Shown piece by piece: positions 26,714 to 35,244 of a stretch of DNA of 64,000 nucleotides. This DNA comes from Shewanella indica (GTDB lineage: Bacteria; Pseudomonadota; Gammaproteobacteria; Enterobacterales; Shewanellaceae). Positions within the stretch are counted from its first letter, which is position 1. Every line of letters starts with the position of its first letter. Location of the stretch: the NCBI RefSeq assembly GCF_002836975.1, contig NZ_NIJK01000049.1, forward strand, positions 300-64,299, read 5' to 3'. Made by a program: the position numbers and the translations under genes. The notes under the pieces were generated by a model. It saw only the letters and a program-made list of their open reading frames with translations. It had not been told where the DNA came from and searched no databases.

Positions 26714-27760
26714 TTAATCTTGATAGGTTAGTTTACCCTGCTCATCATAGACCCGGGTATGCAGCACCTTGCCATTCGTGCCTATATCTTCCTGCAGATA
26801 GTTGCGCCCCTGTTCATCGAAGTAGCTCAGGGTCTGTGGTATGAGCTTGTCCCGGTCGAAACGTTTGCTCACCTGTAGCTGACCATTGCAGTGAAAGAGC
26901 TGTTCCTCGCCCTGCTTGGCGCCTCGACTGTAGGGGGTGCGTTTGCTCAAGGCGCCATTGCTCTCGCAATAACTGAGCCAGATGCCATCGGCGGCTATCG
27001 AAGGAAAGAAACCATAATGTTGCTCGGACTGGCGCTGGCCATTGCGCCAGAAGGTGTGCTGCACTGCGGTGCGCTGCCGACGGTCGAACAGGTAGTCCAA
27101 CTTGAGCCGGCCGTTGGCGTAGTAACCTTGTTCCTTGAGTTTTCTGAGATTTTCTTCATCCAGATGCTCACTGAAGTTCTTTAATGAGCCATCGGGGAAA
27201 TAGCTTTTCCAGACAGTGAATTTCTCGCCGTCCCGTTTGAACTGTTTCCTTCGCTCCCGTCCCTGCTCATAGGAGATGAATTCAATTACTGTACCCTGGT
27301 CGAAACGCTTGAAACTGTCGAGTTGGCCTTGGCTATCGTAGAGCCAGAGCTCTTGGCGCTCACCGTCTCGATACAACTCCCGGCTGCGTAATTGAGTTTG
27401 CTGGTATTGAAAGTTCAGCTGCCAACCGTGCAACTTGCCATTTTTATACCAAGCGCTTTGGTTTAGTAGACGCTCGGGCGGCGCGGATGTGCTGAAGCTG
27501 TAGCCATGCCGCAGGCCATCCTTGAACTGGGCTGCGCTATAGCTGGGGCGATCCGGCGCTCCCCAAATGGCAATGCCGCTGAAGGGTTCTCCTCGGTATC
27601 CGTCAATGCAGTCTTCGAGGTAATAACCCAGGGCGCCATTGTCATCCTTTACTTCCCGGCAGTGGATTGGCTCCAGCTTGTCAGCTTTAATCGGCAGTTG
27701 CACCTCAGAGTGACAACCAGCCAGCAGCAAGAGAGTGAGTAAAAAGAGGCTGTAATTCAT
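26714..27760 (-). CDS. YwqK-type lipoprotein with MORN-like repeats
   Basis: A 348-residue predicted lipoprotein. The signal MNYSLFLLTLLLLAGC ends in a lipobox with the lipidated Cys at residue 16. The body is made of repeated strands of the type YxNGKLHGWQ, YRDGERQ, YFPDGSLKNF, YYANGRLKLDY, HCNGQLQVSKRF, the MORN-2/YwqK pattern. Proteins with these repeats are labelled YwqK-family antitoxins in Bacillus, but a lipoprotein form in the envelope need not be an antitoxin. The ATG 27760 has AAGGA upstream and starts the lipoprotein signal; the open frame extends 44 codons further without signal. Isolated gene; role unknown. Confidence 0.8.
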   Translation of the reverse strand: MNYSLFLLTLLLLAGCHSEVQLPIKADKLEPIHCREVKDDNGALGYYLEDCIDGYRGEPFSGIAIWGAPDRPSYSAAQFKDGLRHGYSFSTSAPPERLLNQSAWYKNGKLHGWQLNFQYQQTQLRSRELYRDGERQELWLYDSQGQLDSFKRFDQGTVIEFISYEQGRERRKQFKRDGEKFTVWKSYFPDGSLKNFSEHLDEENLRKLKEQGYYANGRLKLDYLFDRRQRTAVQHTFWRNGQRQSEQHYGFFPSIAADGIWLSYCESNGALSKRTPYSRGAKQGEEQLFHCNGQLQVSKRFDRDKLIPQTLSYFDEQGRNYLQEDIGTNGKVLHTRVYDEQGKLTYQD

Positions 27761-27996
27761 AGCAGATCCTTGCTTAACGAAGTGGCTCATTGTCGCTGCC
27801 GTTACTGCTTGGCTCAAGTCTCTTGCCGATGGGCTGTTGGCTTTTTGACTCTTTAACATCGAAACCCGCCTTGGATCACATCTGCACAACAAGAGAGGGA
27901 GTAAGCTGGTCTTGTATGCAAGTCATTGATTATAAAGGGTAAGTATTGCTTAATTTGCAATTCTACAAAATATAAGTGTAAAAAGAGGTGATGAGT

Positions 27997-28920
27997 ATGA
28001 ACGTGAATCGACGTCAGGCAATGGGCCAGATAGTAGGTTTGGTTGGAGTAGCCGCCGGGAGCTCGCTGATTGCGACCACAACCCTGGCAGCAGAGTCTTG
28101 TTCCGGAGATACCAGCATAGGGATCGGCAGTGAAGGGGGCAGCGATCTGGGCACCAAGCTACTGACCTACGTGAAATTGGACCCGATGGAAGTCGCCAAA
28201 CTGGCCTATGAAGGTTATGGCCGCGGTGGTTGTATGTACGGTGTGTTTGATGCCCTGGTGAAGGCTTTGGCGGCCAAGGGGCATGAGGATGCCTGTAAAT
28301 TCGCTGCTATCCCTACCAACCTGGCAGCCTATGGTGGCGGCGGTATCGCAGGTTGGGGAACCCTGTGTGGCTGCTTGAATGCGGCGGCTATGGCGGTCAA
28401 CGTTCTGGGTGGGGTCAACCGCACTGCGGTGATCCGCTCCGTGTATCGCTACTATGAACACACAGCCATGCCGAGAAATGATGAAGCCTTCCTCAAGGCG
28501 ATTGGCGCACCGACCCGTACAGACAACGCAGGTGAGCTATTGACCGCAGATAAGATAGGCCAGTCGGTTGCCAATTCTATTCTTTGCCATACCTCGGTGA
28601 CCCACTGGTCGAAAGCGAGCAAGTACGGCTCCAGTCATCAGGCGAAACTGGAGCGCTGCGCTCAGCTGACGGCCGAGATTGCCTATGTCACTACTGACTT
28701 CCTCAATAAGTCGCTGGACAATGCCCTGGACGCTGAAATGGTGGCAGAGGGTAATGCCGAGTGTAGCGGTTGTCACAGCAGCACCAAACGTGAGCCGGAT
28801 ACCTACATAGGGGCCGATGTTAATTCACAGATGGAATGTCAGAGCTGCCACAGCGCCCATGATATTGGCGCCGGTTTGACCGGGGTTCATGAAGGTGCGT
28901 CCTGCAGCGATTGTCACTAG
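27997..28920 (+). CDS. Split-Soret-like tri-heme cytochrome c, Tat-exported
   Basis: A 307-residue periplasmic redox protein. It begins MNVNRRQAMGQIVGLVG, a twin-arginine type leader ending near LAAES. The central part has the C-GCAxxG-C-C type cysteine arrangement (GGCMYGVF near residue 79, LCGCLNAAAM near 122, further Cys near 197 and 219), as in split-Soret cytochromes. Three heme c sites follow: CSGCH (256), CQSCH (281) and CSDCH at the very C-terminus (303). Desulfovibrio split-Soret cytochrome has two CxxCH, so a third is unusual. AAAAGAGG favours ATG 27997 over GTG 27988 or ATG 27991. Tat export implies a cofactor or folded partner before transport, though c-type hemes are attached outside. 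The next gene is coupled. Confidence 0.82.
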   Translation: MNVNRRQAMGQIVGLVGVAAGSSLIATTTLAAESCSGDTSIGIGSEGGSDLGTKLLTYVKLDPMEVAKLAYEGYGRGGCMYGVFDALVKALAAKGHEDACKFAAIPTNLAAYGGGGIAGWGTLCGCLNAAAMAVNVLGGVNRTAVIRSVYRYYEHTAMPRNDEAFLKAIGAPTRTDNAGELLTADKIGQSVANSILCHTSVTHWSKASKYGSSHQAKLERCAQLTAEIAYVTTDFLNKSLDNALDAEMVAEGNAECSGCHSSTKREPDTYIGADVNSQMECQSCHSAHDIGAGLTGVHEGASCSDCH

Positions 28921-28929
28921 GAGGCTGTT

Positions 28930-29427
28930 ATGAAACATAAGAGTTTGATAGTGGCGTCTTTGCTGTTGTGCTTGGGTGGTTGTGATTGGTTGGACGATGA
29001 TGATGACCCTGTGGTTCCGCCTACGCCGGAGCCGGGGCAGTCTGTGTCCATCAATGAAGCCGAAAGCCTCAAGGTAGCACTGAGCGCCGTGGATCCTCAA
29101 AGCCAGGCGTTGACCTTTAGTCTGACCACGGCGGAAGGTAAACCTGTCAAGGATGCCGGCAGCAACTATGTGGTGATGTATCTCAAGATGCCGGCTGAGC
29201 AGGTATCAGCCTTTTCCATGCCTTGGCACAAGGGCGCACGTTTCGAATGCAGTGAAACCGTCGACACCTGTGCTGGCACCATGGAAGCGCTGGAGACTGA
29301 AGGCCAATATCGCTTTACGCCGGAAGGGCTTGAGGAGCTGAACCAGACAGAGGGTGAACTCAAGTTGGCGGTGATCCTCACCGGGGCCAAGGCCCAGAGT
29401 GCGCCTGAACTTATCAGCGCTCCCTGA
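28930..29427 (+). CDS. Lipoprotein coupled to the tri-heme cytochrome
   Basis: A 165-residue lipoprotein: MKHKSLIVASLLLCLGGC ends in a lipobox with lipidated Cys18, followed by an acidic, Pro-rich linker (DWLDDDDDPVVPPTPEP). The globular part begins SVSINEAESLKVALSAVD and contains LTFSLTTAEGKPVKDAG and VVMYLKMPAEQ, a pattern resembling the first beta-domain of Shewanella OmcA/MtrC outer membrane cytochromes; no CxxCH is present. C103-C110 region (FECSETVDTC) could form a disulfide. It starts nine bases after the cytochrome stop with GGAGG in between, so the two products are made together and probably interact. The resemblance to OmcA/MtrC is by eye and uncertain. A strong terminator follows. 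Confidence 0.75.
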   Translation: MKHKSLIVASLLLCLGGCDWLDDDDDPVVPPTPEPGQSVSINEAESLKVALSAVDPQSQALTFSLTTAEGKPVKDAGSNYVVMYLKMPAEQVSAFSMPWHKGARFECSETVDTCAGTMEALETEGQYRFTPEGLEELNQTEGELKLAVILTGAKAQSAPELISAP

Positions 29428-29457
29428 ATGATTTGAGTTTCAGAGCCTTAAAATAGT

Positions 29458-29491
29458 AGCGCCCCAGGATTGCTCCCGGGGCGCTTTTTTT
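29458..29491. terminator. Terminator between the lipoprotein gene and glnA
   Basis: AGCGCCCC and GGGGCGCT form an 8-bp stem followed by seven T on the + strand; the A-rich left side allows weaker use for glnA, which converges on it. Confidence 0.9.
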
Positions 29492-29531
29492 ATTATCCGA
29501 TGGCTTGACTCATCGGTTGATTGCAGGGCAA

Positions 29532-30941
29532 TTAGAGGCTGTAGTACAGCTCAAATTCGACAGGGTGAGTGGTACGGCTGACACGCTCGGCCTCGGCTTG
29601 TTTCAGCTTGAGGTAAGAGTCGATAAAGTCATCGCTGAACACACCGCCGCGGGTCAGGAACTCACGGTCTGCATCCAGAGCCGCCAGGGCGACTTCCAGA
29701 GATTCGGCCACAGTCGGGATTTCCGCTGCTTCTTCGGCCGGCAGATCGTACAGATCCTTGTCCATGGCATCACCAGGGTGGATCTTGTTCTGGATACCGT
29801 CCAGACCGGCCATCAGCAGTGCTGCAAAGGCCAGATAAGGGTTGGCCATAGGATCCGGGAAGCGGGTTTCGATACGGCGAGCCTTAGGGCTAGGTACCAC
29901 AGGGATACGGATAGAAGCGGAGCGGTTGCGGGCAGAATATGCCAGCATCACGGGGGCTTCAAAGTGTGGCACCAAACGCTTGTAGGAGTTGGTGCTTGGG
30001 TTGGTGAAGGCGTTCAGGGCACGGGCGTGCTTGATGATACCGCCGATATAGTACAGGGCAGTTTCAGACAGGCCGCCGTACTTGTCACCGGCAAACAGGT
30101 TGGTACCGTCTTTAGAGAGTGACTGGTGAACGTGCATGCCGCTGCCGTTGTCGCCGACAATCGGCTTGGGCATAAAGGTCGCAGTCTTGCCGTAGGCGTG
30201 AGCCATATTGTGGATCACATACTTAAGCTCTTGAATCTCATCGGCTTTCTTTGTAAGCGTGTTGAAGCGCGTGGCGATCTCGTTCTGACCAGCGGTAGCT
30301 ACTTCATGGTGGTGAGCTTCCACAATTTGACCCATTTCTTCCAGCACCAGACACATGGCGCTACGCAGATCCTGTGAAGAGTCTACCGGTGCTACCGGGA
30401 AGTAACCGCCCTTAACGAATGGACGGTGGCCTGTGTTGCCGTCTTCATAGCTGGTGCCTGAGTTCCATGCCGCTTCTTTGGCATCTATCTTGACGAAGGT
30501 GCCGCTCATGTCGGTACCGAAACGCACGTCATCGAACAGGAAAAATTCTGGCTCAGGGCCGATCAGCACAGTGTCGGCGATGCCGGTAGAACGCAAGTAT
30601 TCTTCGGCTTTTTTGGCGATGGAGCGAGGGTCACGCTCATACCCCTGCATAGTGCCGGGTTCGAGAATATCGCAGCGGATCAGTGCTGTGGTTTCTTCGG
30701 TAAATGGGTCCAGTACAAAGCTGTCTGGATCTGGCATCAGTACCATGTCTGATTCGTTGATTCCTTTCCAGCCACCGATGGATGAACCATCAAACATCTT
30801 GCCGTCTTCAAAGAAATCAGCATCTACCTGATGAGTCGGGATAGATACATGCTGTTCCTTACCTTTGGTATCGGTAAAGCGTAAATCAACAAACTTAACT
30901 TCCAACTCTTGCAGCTGTTGTAAAACTGATTCGACTGACAT
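29532..30941 (-). CDS. glnA: Glutamine synthetase, type I
   Basis: A 469-residue dodecameric enzyme making glutamine from glutamate, ammonia and ATP. Signatures: VKFVDLRFTDTKGKEQHV near the start, the MFDGSSIGGWKGI block, GPEPEFFLFD, the NGSGMHVHQS and KPIVGDNGSGMH loop, the NRSASIRIP ATP site, and the adenylylation tyrosine in KDLYDLPAEE. Length equals that of E. coli GlnA. The start giving MSVESVLQQL has GGAGG seven bases upstream; a TTG two codons earlier is unlikely. Upstream lie a -24/-12 promoter and two NtrC sites, so expression rises in nitrogen limitation. ntrBC are about 9 kb away. Confidence 0.98.
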   Translation of the reverse strand: MSVESVLQQLQELEVKFVDLRFTDTKGKEQHVSIPTHQVDADFFEDGKMFDGSSIGGWKGINESDMVLMPDPDSFVLDPFTEETTALIRCDILEPGTMQGYERDPRSIAKKAEEYLRSTGIADTVLIGPEPEFFLFDDVRFGTDMSGTFVKIDAKEAAWNSGTSYEDGNTGHRPFVKGGYFPVAPVDSSQDLRSAMCLVLEEMGQIVEAHHHEVATAGQNEIATRFNTLTKKADEIQELKYVIHNMAHAYGKTATFMPKPIVGDNGSGMHVHQSLSKDGTNLFAGDKYGGLSETALYYIGGIIKHARALNAFTNPSTNSYKRLVPHFEAPVMLAYSARNRSASIRIPVVPSPKARRIETRFPDPMANPYLAFAALLMAGLDGIQNKIHPGDAMDKDLYDLPAEEAAEIPTVAESLEVALAALDADREFLTRGGVFSDDFIDSYLKLKQAEAERVSRTTHPVEFELYYSL

Positions 30942-31023
30942 TATCAAGCCTCCGGTAGGGTAAAGGGGGTGCCCTTTGTCAACTCTTAGTATTTAGCGTC
31001 TGGCGCCTTGTTGGTTTCTATTA

Positions 31024-31039
31024 AGCCAAACTCATGCCA
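31024..31039 (-). promoter_or_regulatory. Sigma-54 (-24/-12) promoter of glnA
   Basis: On the minus strand TGGCATGAGTTTGGCT matches TGGCACG-N4-TTGCW with GG and GC at correct spacing. It is about 85 bases before the glnA start and 65-120 bases downstream of the NtrC sites, the usual arrangement. Confidence 0.8.
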
Positions 31040-31102
31040 AGATGCTAAGATATTGAAAATAAAGGGAGTGGTAAAATCGAGGGCTGGCGAGACAAGCGGG
31101 TT

Positions 31103-31158
31103 TGCACTATAATGGTGCGTGCTGTGTTCCAAAAAGGTGCGCTCACCATAATGGTGCG
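31103..31158. promoter_or_regulatory. Two NtrC sites upstream of glnA
   Basis: TGCACTATAATGGTGCG (31103-31119) and CTCACCATAATGGTGCG (31142-31158) are near matches to TGCACC-N5-GGTGCA, with the same ATAAT core as the ntrB site. Their centres are 39 bases apart. The rest of the 457-base space up to typA shows a hairpin GGGGAA/TTCCCC at 31258-31275 and nothing else I can name. Confidence 0.82.
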
Positions 31159-31398
31159 TGCGCTTATTCAGTAGGATATTCATAGGTGTTTAAAAAATAA
31201 TCCTGTGCGATAGCCCCTCGCTAGAGTAGAATGGCACGCTTTTTAAAGCAACCATCCGGGGAAATAGTGTTCCCCAGCATGATGCTAGCCCAGGTTTTAT
31301 AAGGCCTGGAAGGCAATCGCCAAGCAGTCATAAAGCGGTTGTACCATTCAATTTATATTGCTGCATCCCACAGAACAGAGATCGTAAGAGGCAAAACT

Positions 31399-33210
31399 GT
31401 GTTAGAGAATTTACGTAACATCGCCATCATAGCGCACGTTGACCATGGTAAGACTACCCTGGTAGACAAGCTGTTGGCACAGTCAGGAACCCTGGCAACC
31501 CGCGGAGAAGCCACCGAGCGGGTGATGGACTCCAACGATCTGGAGAAAGAACGTGGGATCACTATTCTGGCGAAGAACACCGCCATTAAGTGGAACGACT
31601 ACCGCATTAACATAGTAGATACCCCTGGGCACGCCGACTTCGGTGGTGAAGTAGAGCGGGTTCTGTCTATGGTTGACTCTGTACTGCTGCTGGTTGATGC
31701 GCAGGACGGTCCAATGCCACAGACACGCTTCGTGACCAAGAAAGCATTTGCCCAAGGCCTTAAGCCTATTGTGGTTATCAACAAGATTGACCGTCCTGGC
31801 GCTCGTCCAGATTGGGTTATCGATCAGGTATTTGACCTGTTCGACAACCTGGGTGCTACCGACGAACAGTTGGACTTCCCTATTGTGTATGCTTCTGCTC
31901 TGAATGGTTTTGCCAGCTTGGATCCCGATGAAGCCAGTGAAGATATGACGCCGCTGTTCCAGACTATCGTTGAAAAAGTATCTCCTCCGGATGCCGATGC
32001 CGATGGTCCATTCCAGATGCAGATCTCTCAGCTGGACTACAACAGCTATGTAGGGGTTATCGGTGTGGGTCGTATCAAGCGCGGTAGCATCAAGACCAAC
32101 CAGCAGGTCACTATTGTTGGTGCCGACGGTAAAACCCGTAACGGCAAAGTTGGCCAGGTTCTGGGCTATATGGGCCTGGATCGCCACGAAGTGGACAGCG
32201 CCAATGCCGGTGATATCGTTGCCATCACAGGCCTGGGCGAGCTGAAGATTTCCGACACCATCTGCGCCGTCGGTCATGCCGAAGCATTGCCACCCCTGTC
32301 TGTTGATGAACCAACCATGACTATGACCTTCCAGGTCAACACCTCTCCTTTCGCAGGTAAAGAAGGTAAGTACGTGACTTCACGTAACATCCTTGAGCGT
32401 CTGCAACAGGAGCTGGTACACAACGTGGCCCTGCGTGTTGAAGAAACCGAGAGTCCGGATCGTTTCCGCGTCTCCGGCCGTGGTGAACTGCACCTGTCTA
32501 TCCTGATCGAAAACATGCGTCGTGAAGGTTATGAGCTGGCGGTTTCCCGTCCTGAAGTGATCATCAAAGAGATCGACGGCGAGAAGTGCGAACCATACGA
32601 GCAACTAACCGTGGATGTGGAAGAAGAGCATCAGGGTGGCGTTATCGAGAAGCTGGGTACCCGTAAGGCCGACATGCGCGACATGCAGCCAGATGGCAAG
32701 GGTCGCGTACGTATCGATTTCATGATCCCAAGCCGCGGCTTGATCGGTTTCCAGACTGAGTTTATGACAGCCACTTCGGGTACAGGTCTGCTGTATCATA
32801 CCTTCGACCATTACGGTCCATACAAGGGTGGCGATATCGGCCAGCGTACCAACGGAGTATTGATCTCCAATGCGACCGGTAAGGCACTGACCTTTGCTCT
32901 GTTTGGTCTGCAGGATCGCGGTCGTCTGATGATTGGTCATGCCGCCGAGGTTTATGAAGGCCAGGTGATAGGTATTCACAGCCGTTCCAACGACCTGACA
33001 GTAAACTGCCTCAAGGGCAAGCAGTTGACCAACATGCGTGCTTCAGGTACTGACGAAGCTCAGGTACTGACTCCGCATATCCAGATGTCTCTGGAGCAAG
33101 CGCTGGAATTCATCGATGATGATGAACTGGTGGAAGTAACGCCTAAGAGCATTCGGATCCGTAAGCGTCATCTGACTGAAAACGACCGTAAGCGCGCCAG
33201 CCGCGGTTGA
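31399..33210 (+). CDS. typA: Ribosome-associated GTPase TypA/BipA
   Basis: A 603-residue translational GTPase related to EF-G that binds the ribosome and helps large-subunit assembly and stress adaptation. G motifs: AHVDHGKTTLVDKL (G1), RGITI (G2), DTPGHADFGGEV (G3), NKIDRPGARPDWV (G4) and the SALNG block (G5), followed by domains II, III, V and the BipA-specific C-terminus. The start is GTG 31399, preceded by AAGAGG with seven-base spacing, giving MLENLRNIAII like other TypA proteins; the upstream open frame is not conserved. Stand-alone gene ending at a strong terminator. Confidence 0.96.
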   Translation: MLENLRNIAIIAHVDHGKTTLVDKLLAQSGTLATRGEATERVMDSNDLEKERGITILAKNTAIKWNDYRINIVDTPGHADFGGEVERVLSMVDSVLLLVDAQDGPMPQTRFVTKKAFAQGLKPIVVINKIDRPGARPDWVIDQVFDLFDNLGATDEQLDFPIVYASALNGFASLDPDEASEDMTPLFQTIVEKVSPPDADADGPFQMQISQLDYNSYVGVIGVGRIKRGSIKTNQQVTIVGADGKTRNGKVGQVLGYMGLDRHEVDSANAGDIVAITGLGELKISDTICAVGHAEALPPLSVDEPTMTMTFQVNTSPFAGKEGKYVTSRNILERLQQELVHNVALRVEETESPDRFRVSGRGELHLSILIENMRREGYELAVSRPEVIIKEIDGEKCEPYEQLTVDVEEEHQGGVIEKLGTRKADMRDMQPDGKGRVRIDFMIPSRGLIGFQTEFMTATSGTGLLYHTFDHYGPYKGGDIGQRTNGVLISNATGKALTFALFGLQDRGRLMIGHAAEVYEGQVIGIHSRSNDLTVNCLKGKQLTNMRASGTDEAQVLTPHIQMSLEQALEFIDDDELVEVTPKSIRIRKRHLTENDRKRASRG

Positions 33211-33246
33211 TTGTGGTTGCGTTCGAGGTGATAGCCTCACAGTGAA

Positions 33247-33286
33247 TAAAAAGCCCCGCTAAGCTAGCTTAGCGGGGCTTTTGTTT
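33247..33286. terminator. Bidirectional terminator between typA and the AraC gene
   Basis: AAAAGCCCCGCTAAGC and GCTTAGCGGGGCTTTT form a 16-bp nearly uninterrupted stem with A and T tracts on both sides. Confidence 0.95.
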
Positions 33287-33293
33287 ATCAAGA

Positions 33294-34298
33294 TTAATCC
33301 TCTATTTGTCCCCTGCGATATTGCTGCTGCCATTGCTTGGGGGATAATCCCGTCCAAGTTTTAAAATGACGACTAAAAACAGCGATCTCGGCATAACCTA
33401 ATTGCAGTGCCAGTTCGGTAATGGTTTGGGTGCCATAACTGAGTTGCTGTTTAGCGATATTCTGTCTGACTTCTTGCAGCAATTGACGATAGCTAAGCCC
33501 AGTCTCTTTGAGTCTTGCCTGTAACGTGCGCTCGTGTATCCCCAGCGCAGTTGATACCCTTTCAATACAACACTCTCCGGTTGGAAGTAATCGGTGAATT
33601 AAGTCTCTTGCCTGATCGGCCAGATTATCGGGATAGCGGCTCTGTAAATATTGTAGATGTGACTGAAAATGGCGGTTGAGTGCTCCCTCATCGTGATAGT
33701 TACGCCCGGTTAATTGTGCAGTTTTAAGTACTACGCCATCAAAGGATTCACGAAAGCGCACTAAGTGGGCAAAGTGCTGGGGTTCAAGTTCGCTGGGCTT
33801 ACTTTGACACAAATGTAAGGGGATAGTGTTAATGTTGATATTCAGCAGGCTTGAAACAAACATTGCCAGTTGTGCCACGCTCAGTTGCATCAATTGTTCA
33901 ATGCCACGGCAGTGAACATTAATTGATAAGACTAGGCGTACCATATCTCCCTGTGGTTGCAGTTGTAGCGAGATACCTGAGGCGTGCAGGTACAGATAGT
34001 CATTCACCTTTTCAAGAGCATCGGCCACGGTTGCTGTGCGGGAAATCAACATAGGTAAGTCACCGAGCACATGTAAGGTTTGCCGTTTGGCAAGCATAAG
34101 TCCGAACAGCGGCTGTTTACAGCCTAGGGCGGCGATTTCCAATAACTCGGCTAGTCGTGGATAGGCGATATAGATATTGGGATCGCGAAACTGTGCCTGA
34201 CGTAATCCTGCTTGATGGATCATTTCTATGGGGTTTTCACCCAACTCCAGGACCAGTTGCTCAAATTGGGCAGCTGCACCGCTACGGACTAGGTACAT
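33294..34298 (-). CDS. AraC-family regulator, OruR/ArgR-like
   Basis: A 334-residue transcription factor. Residues 15-200 form the conserved N-terminal ligand domain (PF12625 type, with LAELLEIAALGCKQPLFGLMLA), and the last 100 residues carry the two AraC helix-turn-helix motifs (VSTALGIHERTLQARLKE and ITELALQLGYAEIAVFSRHFKTWTGLSPKQW). It is divergent from the SDR/cupin/ADH operon and very probably its regulator; the 138-base spacer is AT-rich. The inducer is unknown. Confidence 0.9.
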   Translation of the reverse strand: MYLVRSGAAAQFEQLVLELGENPIEMIHQAGLRQAQFRDPNIYIAYPRLAELLEIAALGCKQPLFGLMLAKRQTLHVLGDLPMLISRTATVADALEKVNDYLYLHASGISLQLQPQGDMVRLVLSINVHCRGIEQLMQLSVAQLAMFVSSLLNININTIPLHLCQSKPSELEPQHFAHLVRFRESFDGVVLKTAQLTGRNYHDEGALNRHFQSHLQYLQSRYPDNLADQARDLIHRLLPTGECCIERVSTALGIHERTLQARLKETGLSYRQLLQEVRQNIAKQQLSYGTQTITELALQLGYAEIAVFSRHFKTWTGLSPKQWQQQYRRGQIED

Positions 34299-34436
34299 GG
34301 GGCGTTGAGTTCTCTTTGGTATAAGAATCGCAATATATCAAATTTCATTCGTAATAAGTCAAGAAGATGTGCAATTAATCATCTAAATTACTATTGCCTT
34401 AATAATGAAATTAATAAATATAAAAAGAGGACATCT

Positions 34437-35201
34437 ATGCGTTTACTGAATAAAACCGCAGTGGTGACGGGGGCAGCAGGAGGCATAGGGCAAGCAATTG
34501 TCCGTAAAATACTCGCCGAGGGAGGGAGAGTCGTTGCCGCCGATCTGTCAGTTGATTCGCTCAAGGTCTTTAACGATTTCCCCACTGATAAGTTGGTGAC
34601 TTTTAGTGTCGATGTGACCGATTACAAGCAAGTTGAAGCTATGGTGGCACATGCGGTTACCCGGTTTGGTCAGCTTGATATTGTGATAAATAATGCCGGT
34701 ATTGGCTCAGCCAAACCCTTGTTAGAACATGATCCTTTGGGCGATTTCGACTCAGTTACCAATGTGAATCAAAAAGGCGTATATCACGGCATTGTGGCCG
34801 GTGGACGTCAATTTCGCGCTCAAGGTACTGAAGGCGTGATCCTTAATACTTCGTCTGTCTACGCAACAATTGCCTCGGAAATGACTTTTACCTACAACGT
34901 CAGTAAAGCGGCCGTCGATATGATGACCAAATGCGCCGCGCTTGAGCTTGCCCCATTGGGCGTTCGTGTTTGCGCCATTGCTCCCGGTCGTGTCGATACT
35001 CCTATGCTGCGTCAATACGAGGCACTGGGACTCTGGGAACACATTCGTAAGGAACAAATGCGTCAGGAGTTTACTCTTCCGAGCGAGATAGCCGATGTGG
35101 CGGTATTTCTGGTGAGTGACGAGGCCAATTGCATCAACGGCTGCACAGTGCATGCTTCCGACGGTTTTGAGAATTTTAAATATCCATTGCAGAAGGAGTG
35201 A
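34437..35201 (+). CDS. SDR-family oxidoreductase
   Basis: A 254-residue short-chain dehydrogenase, NAD(P)-dependent. The cofactor loop TGAAGGIGQA is near residue 12, the NNAG strand near 87, and the catalytic serine and YxxxK pair appear in NTSSVYATIA and TYNVSKAAVD. The frame is open upstream, but AAAAAGAGG before ATG 34437 and the protein start MRLLNKTAVVTG fix the beginning. First gene of a three-gene unit with a cupin and a zinc-type dehydrogenase, under the divergent AraC-type regulator. The cluster composition suggests catabolism of a hydroxylated or cyclic carbon source, substrate unknown. Confidence 0.92.
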   Translation: MRLLNKTAVVTGAAGGIGQAIVRKILAEGGRVVAADLSVDSLKVFNDFPTDKLVTFSVDVTDYKQVEAMVAHAVTRFGQLDIVINNAGIGSAKPLLEHDPLGDFDSVTNVNQKGVYHGIVAGGRQFRAQGTEGVILNTSSVYATIASEMTFTYNVSKAAVDMMTKCAALELAPLGVRVCAIAPGRVDTPMLRQYEALGLWEHIRKEQMRQEFTLPSEIADVAVFLVSDEANCINGCTVHASDGFENFKYPLQKE

Positions 35202-35244
35202 TAGCTCGACCCATCAACCCAATAAGAACATGAGGAAGGCAAAT

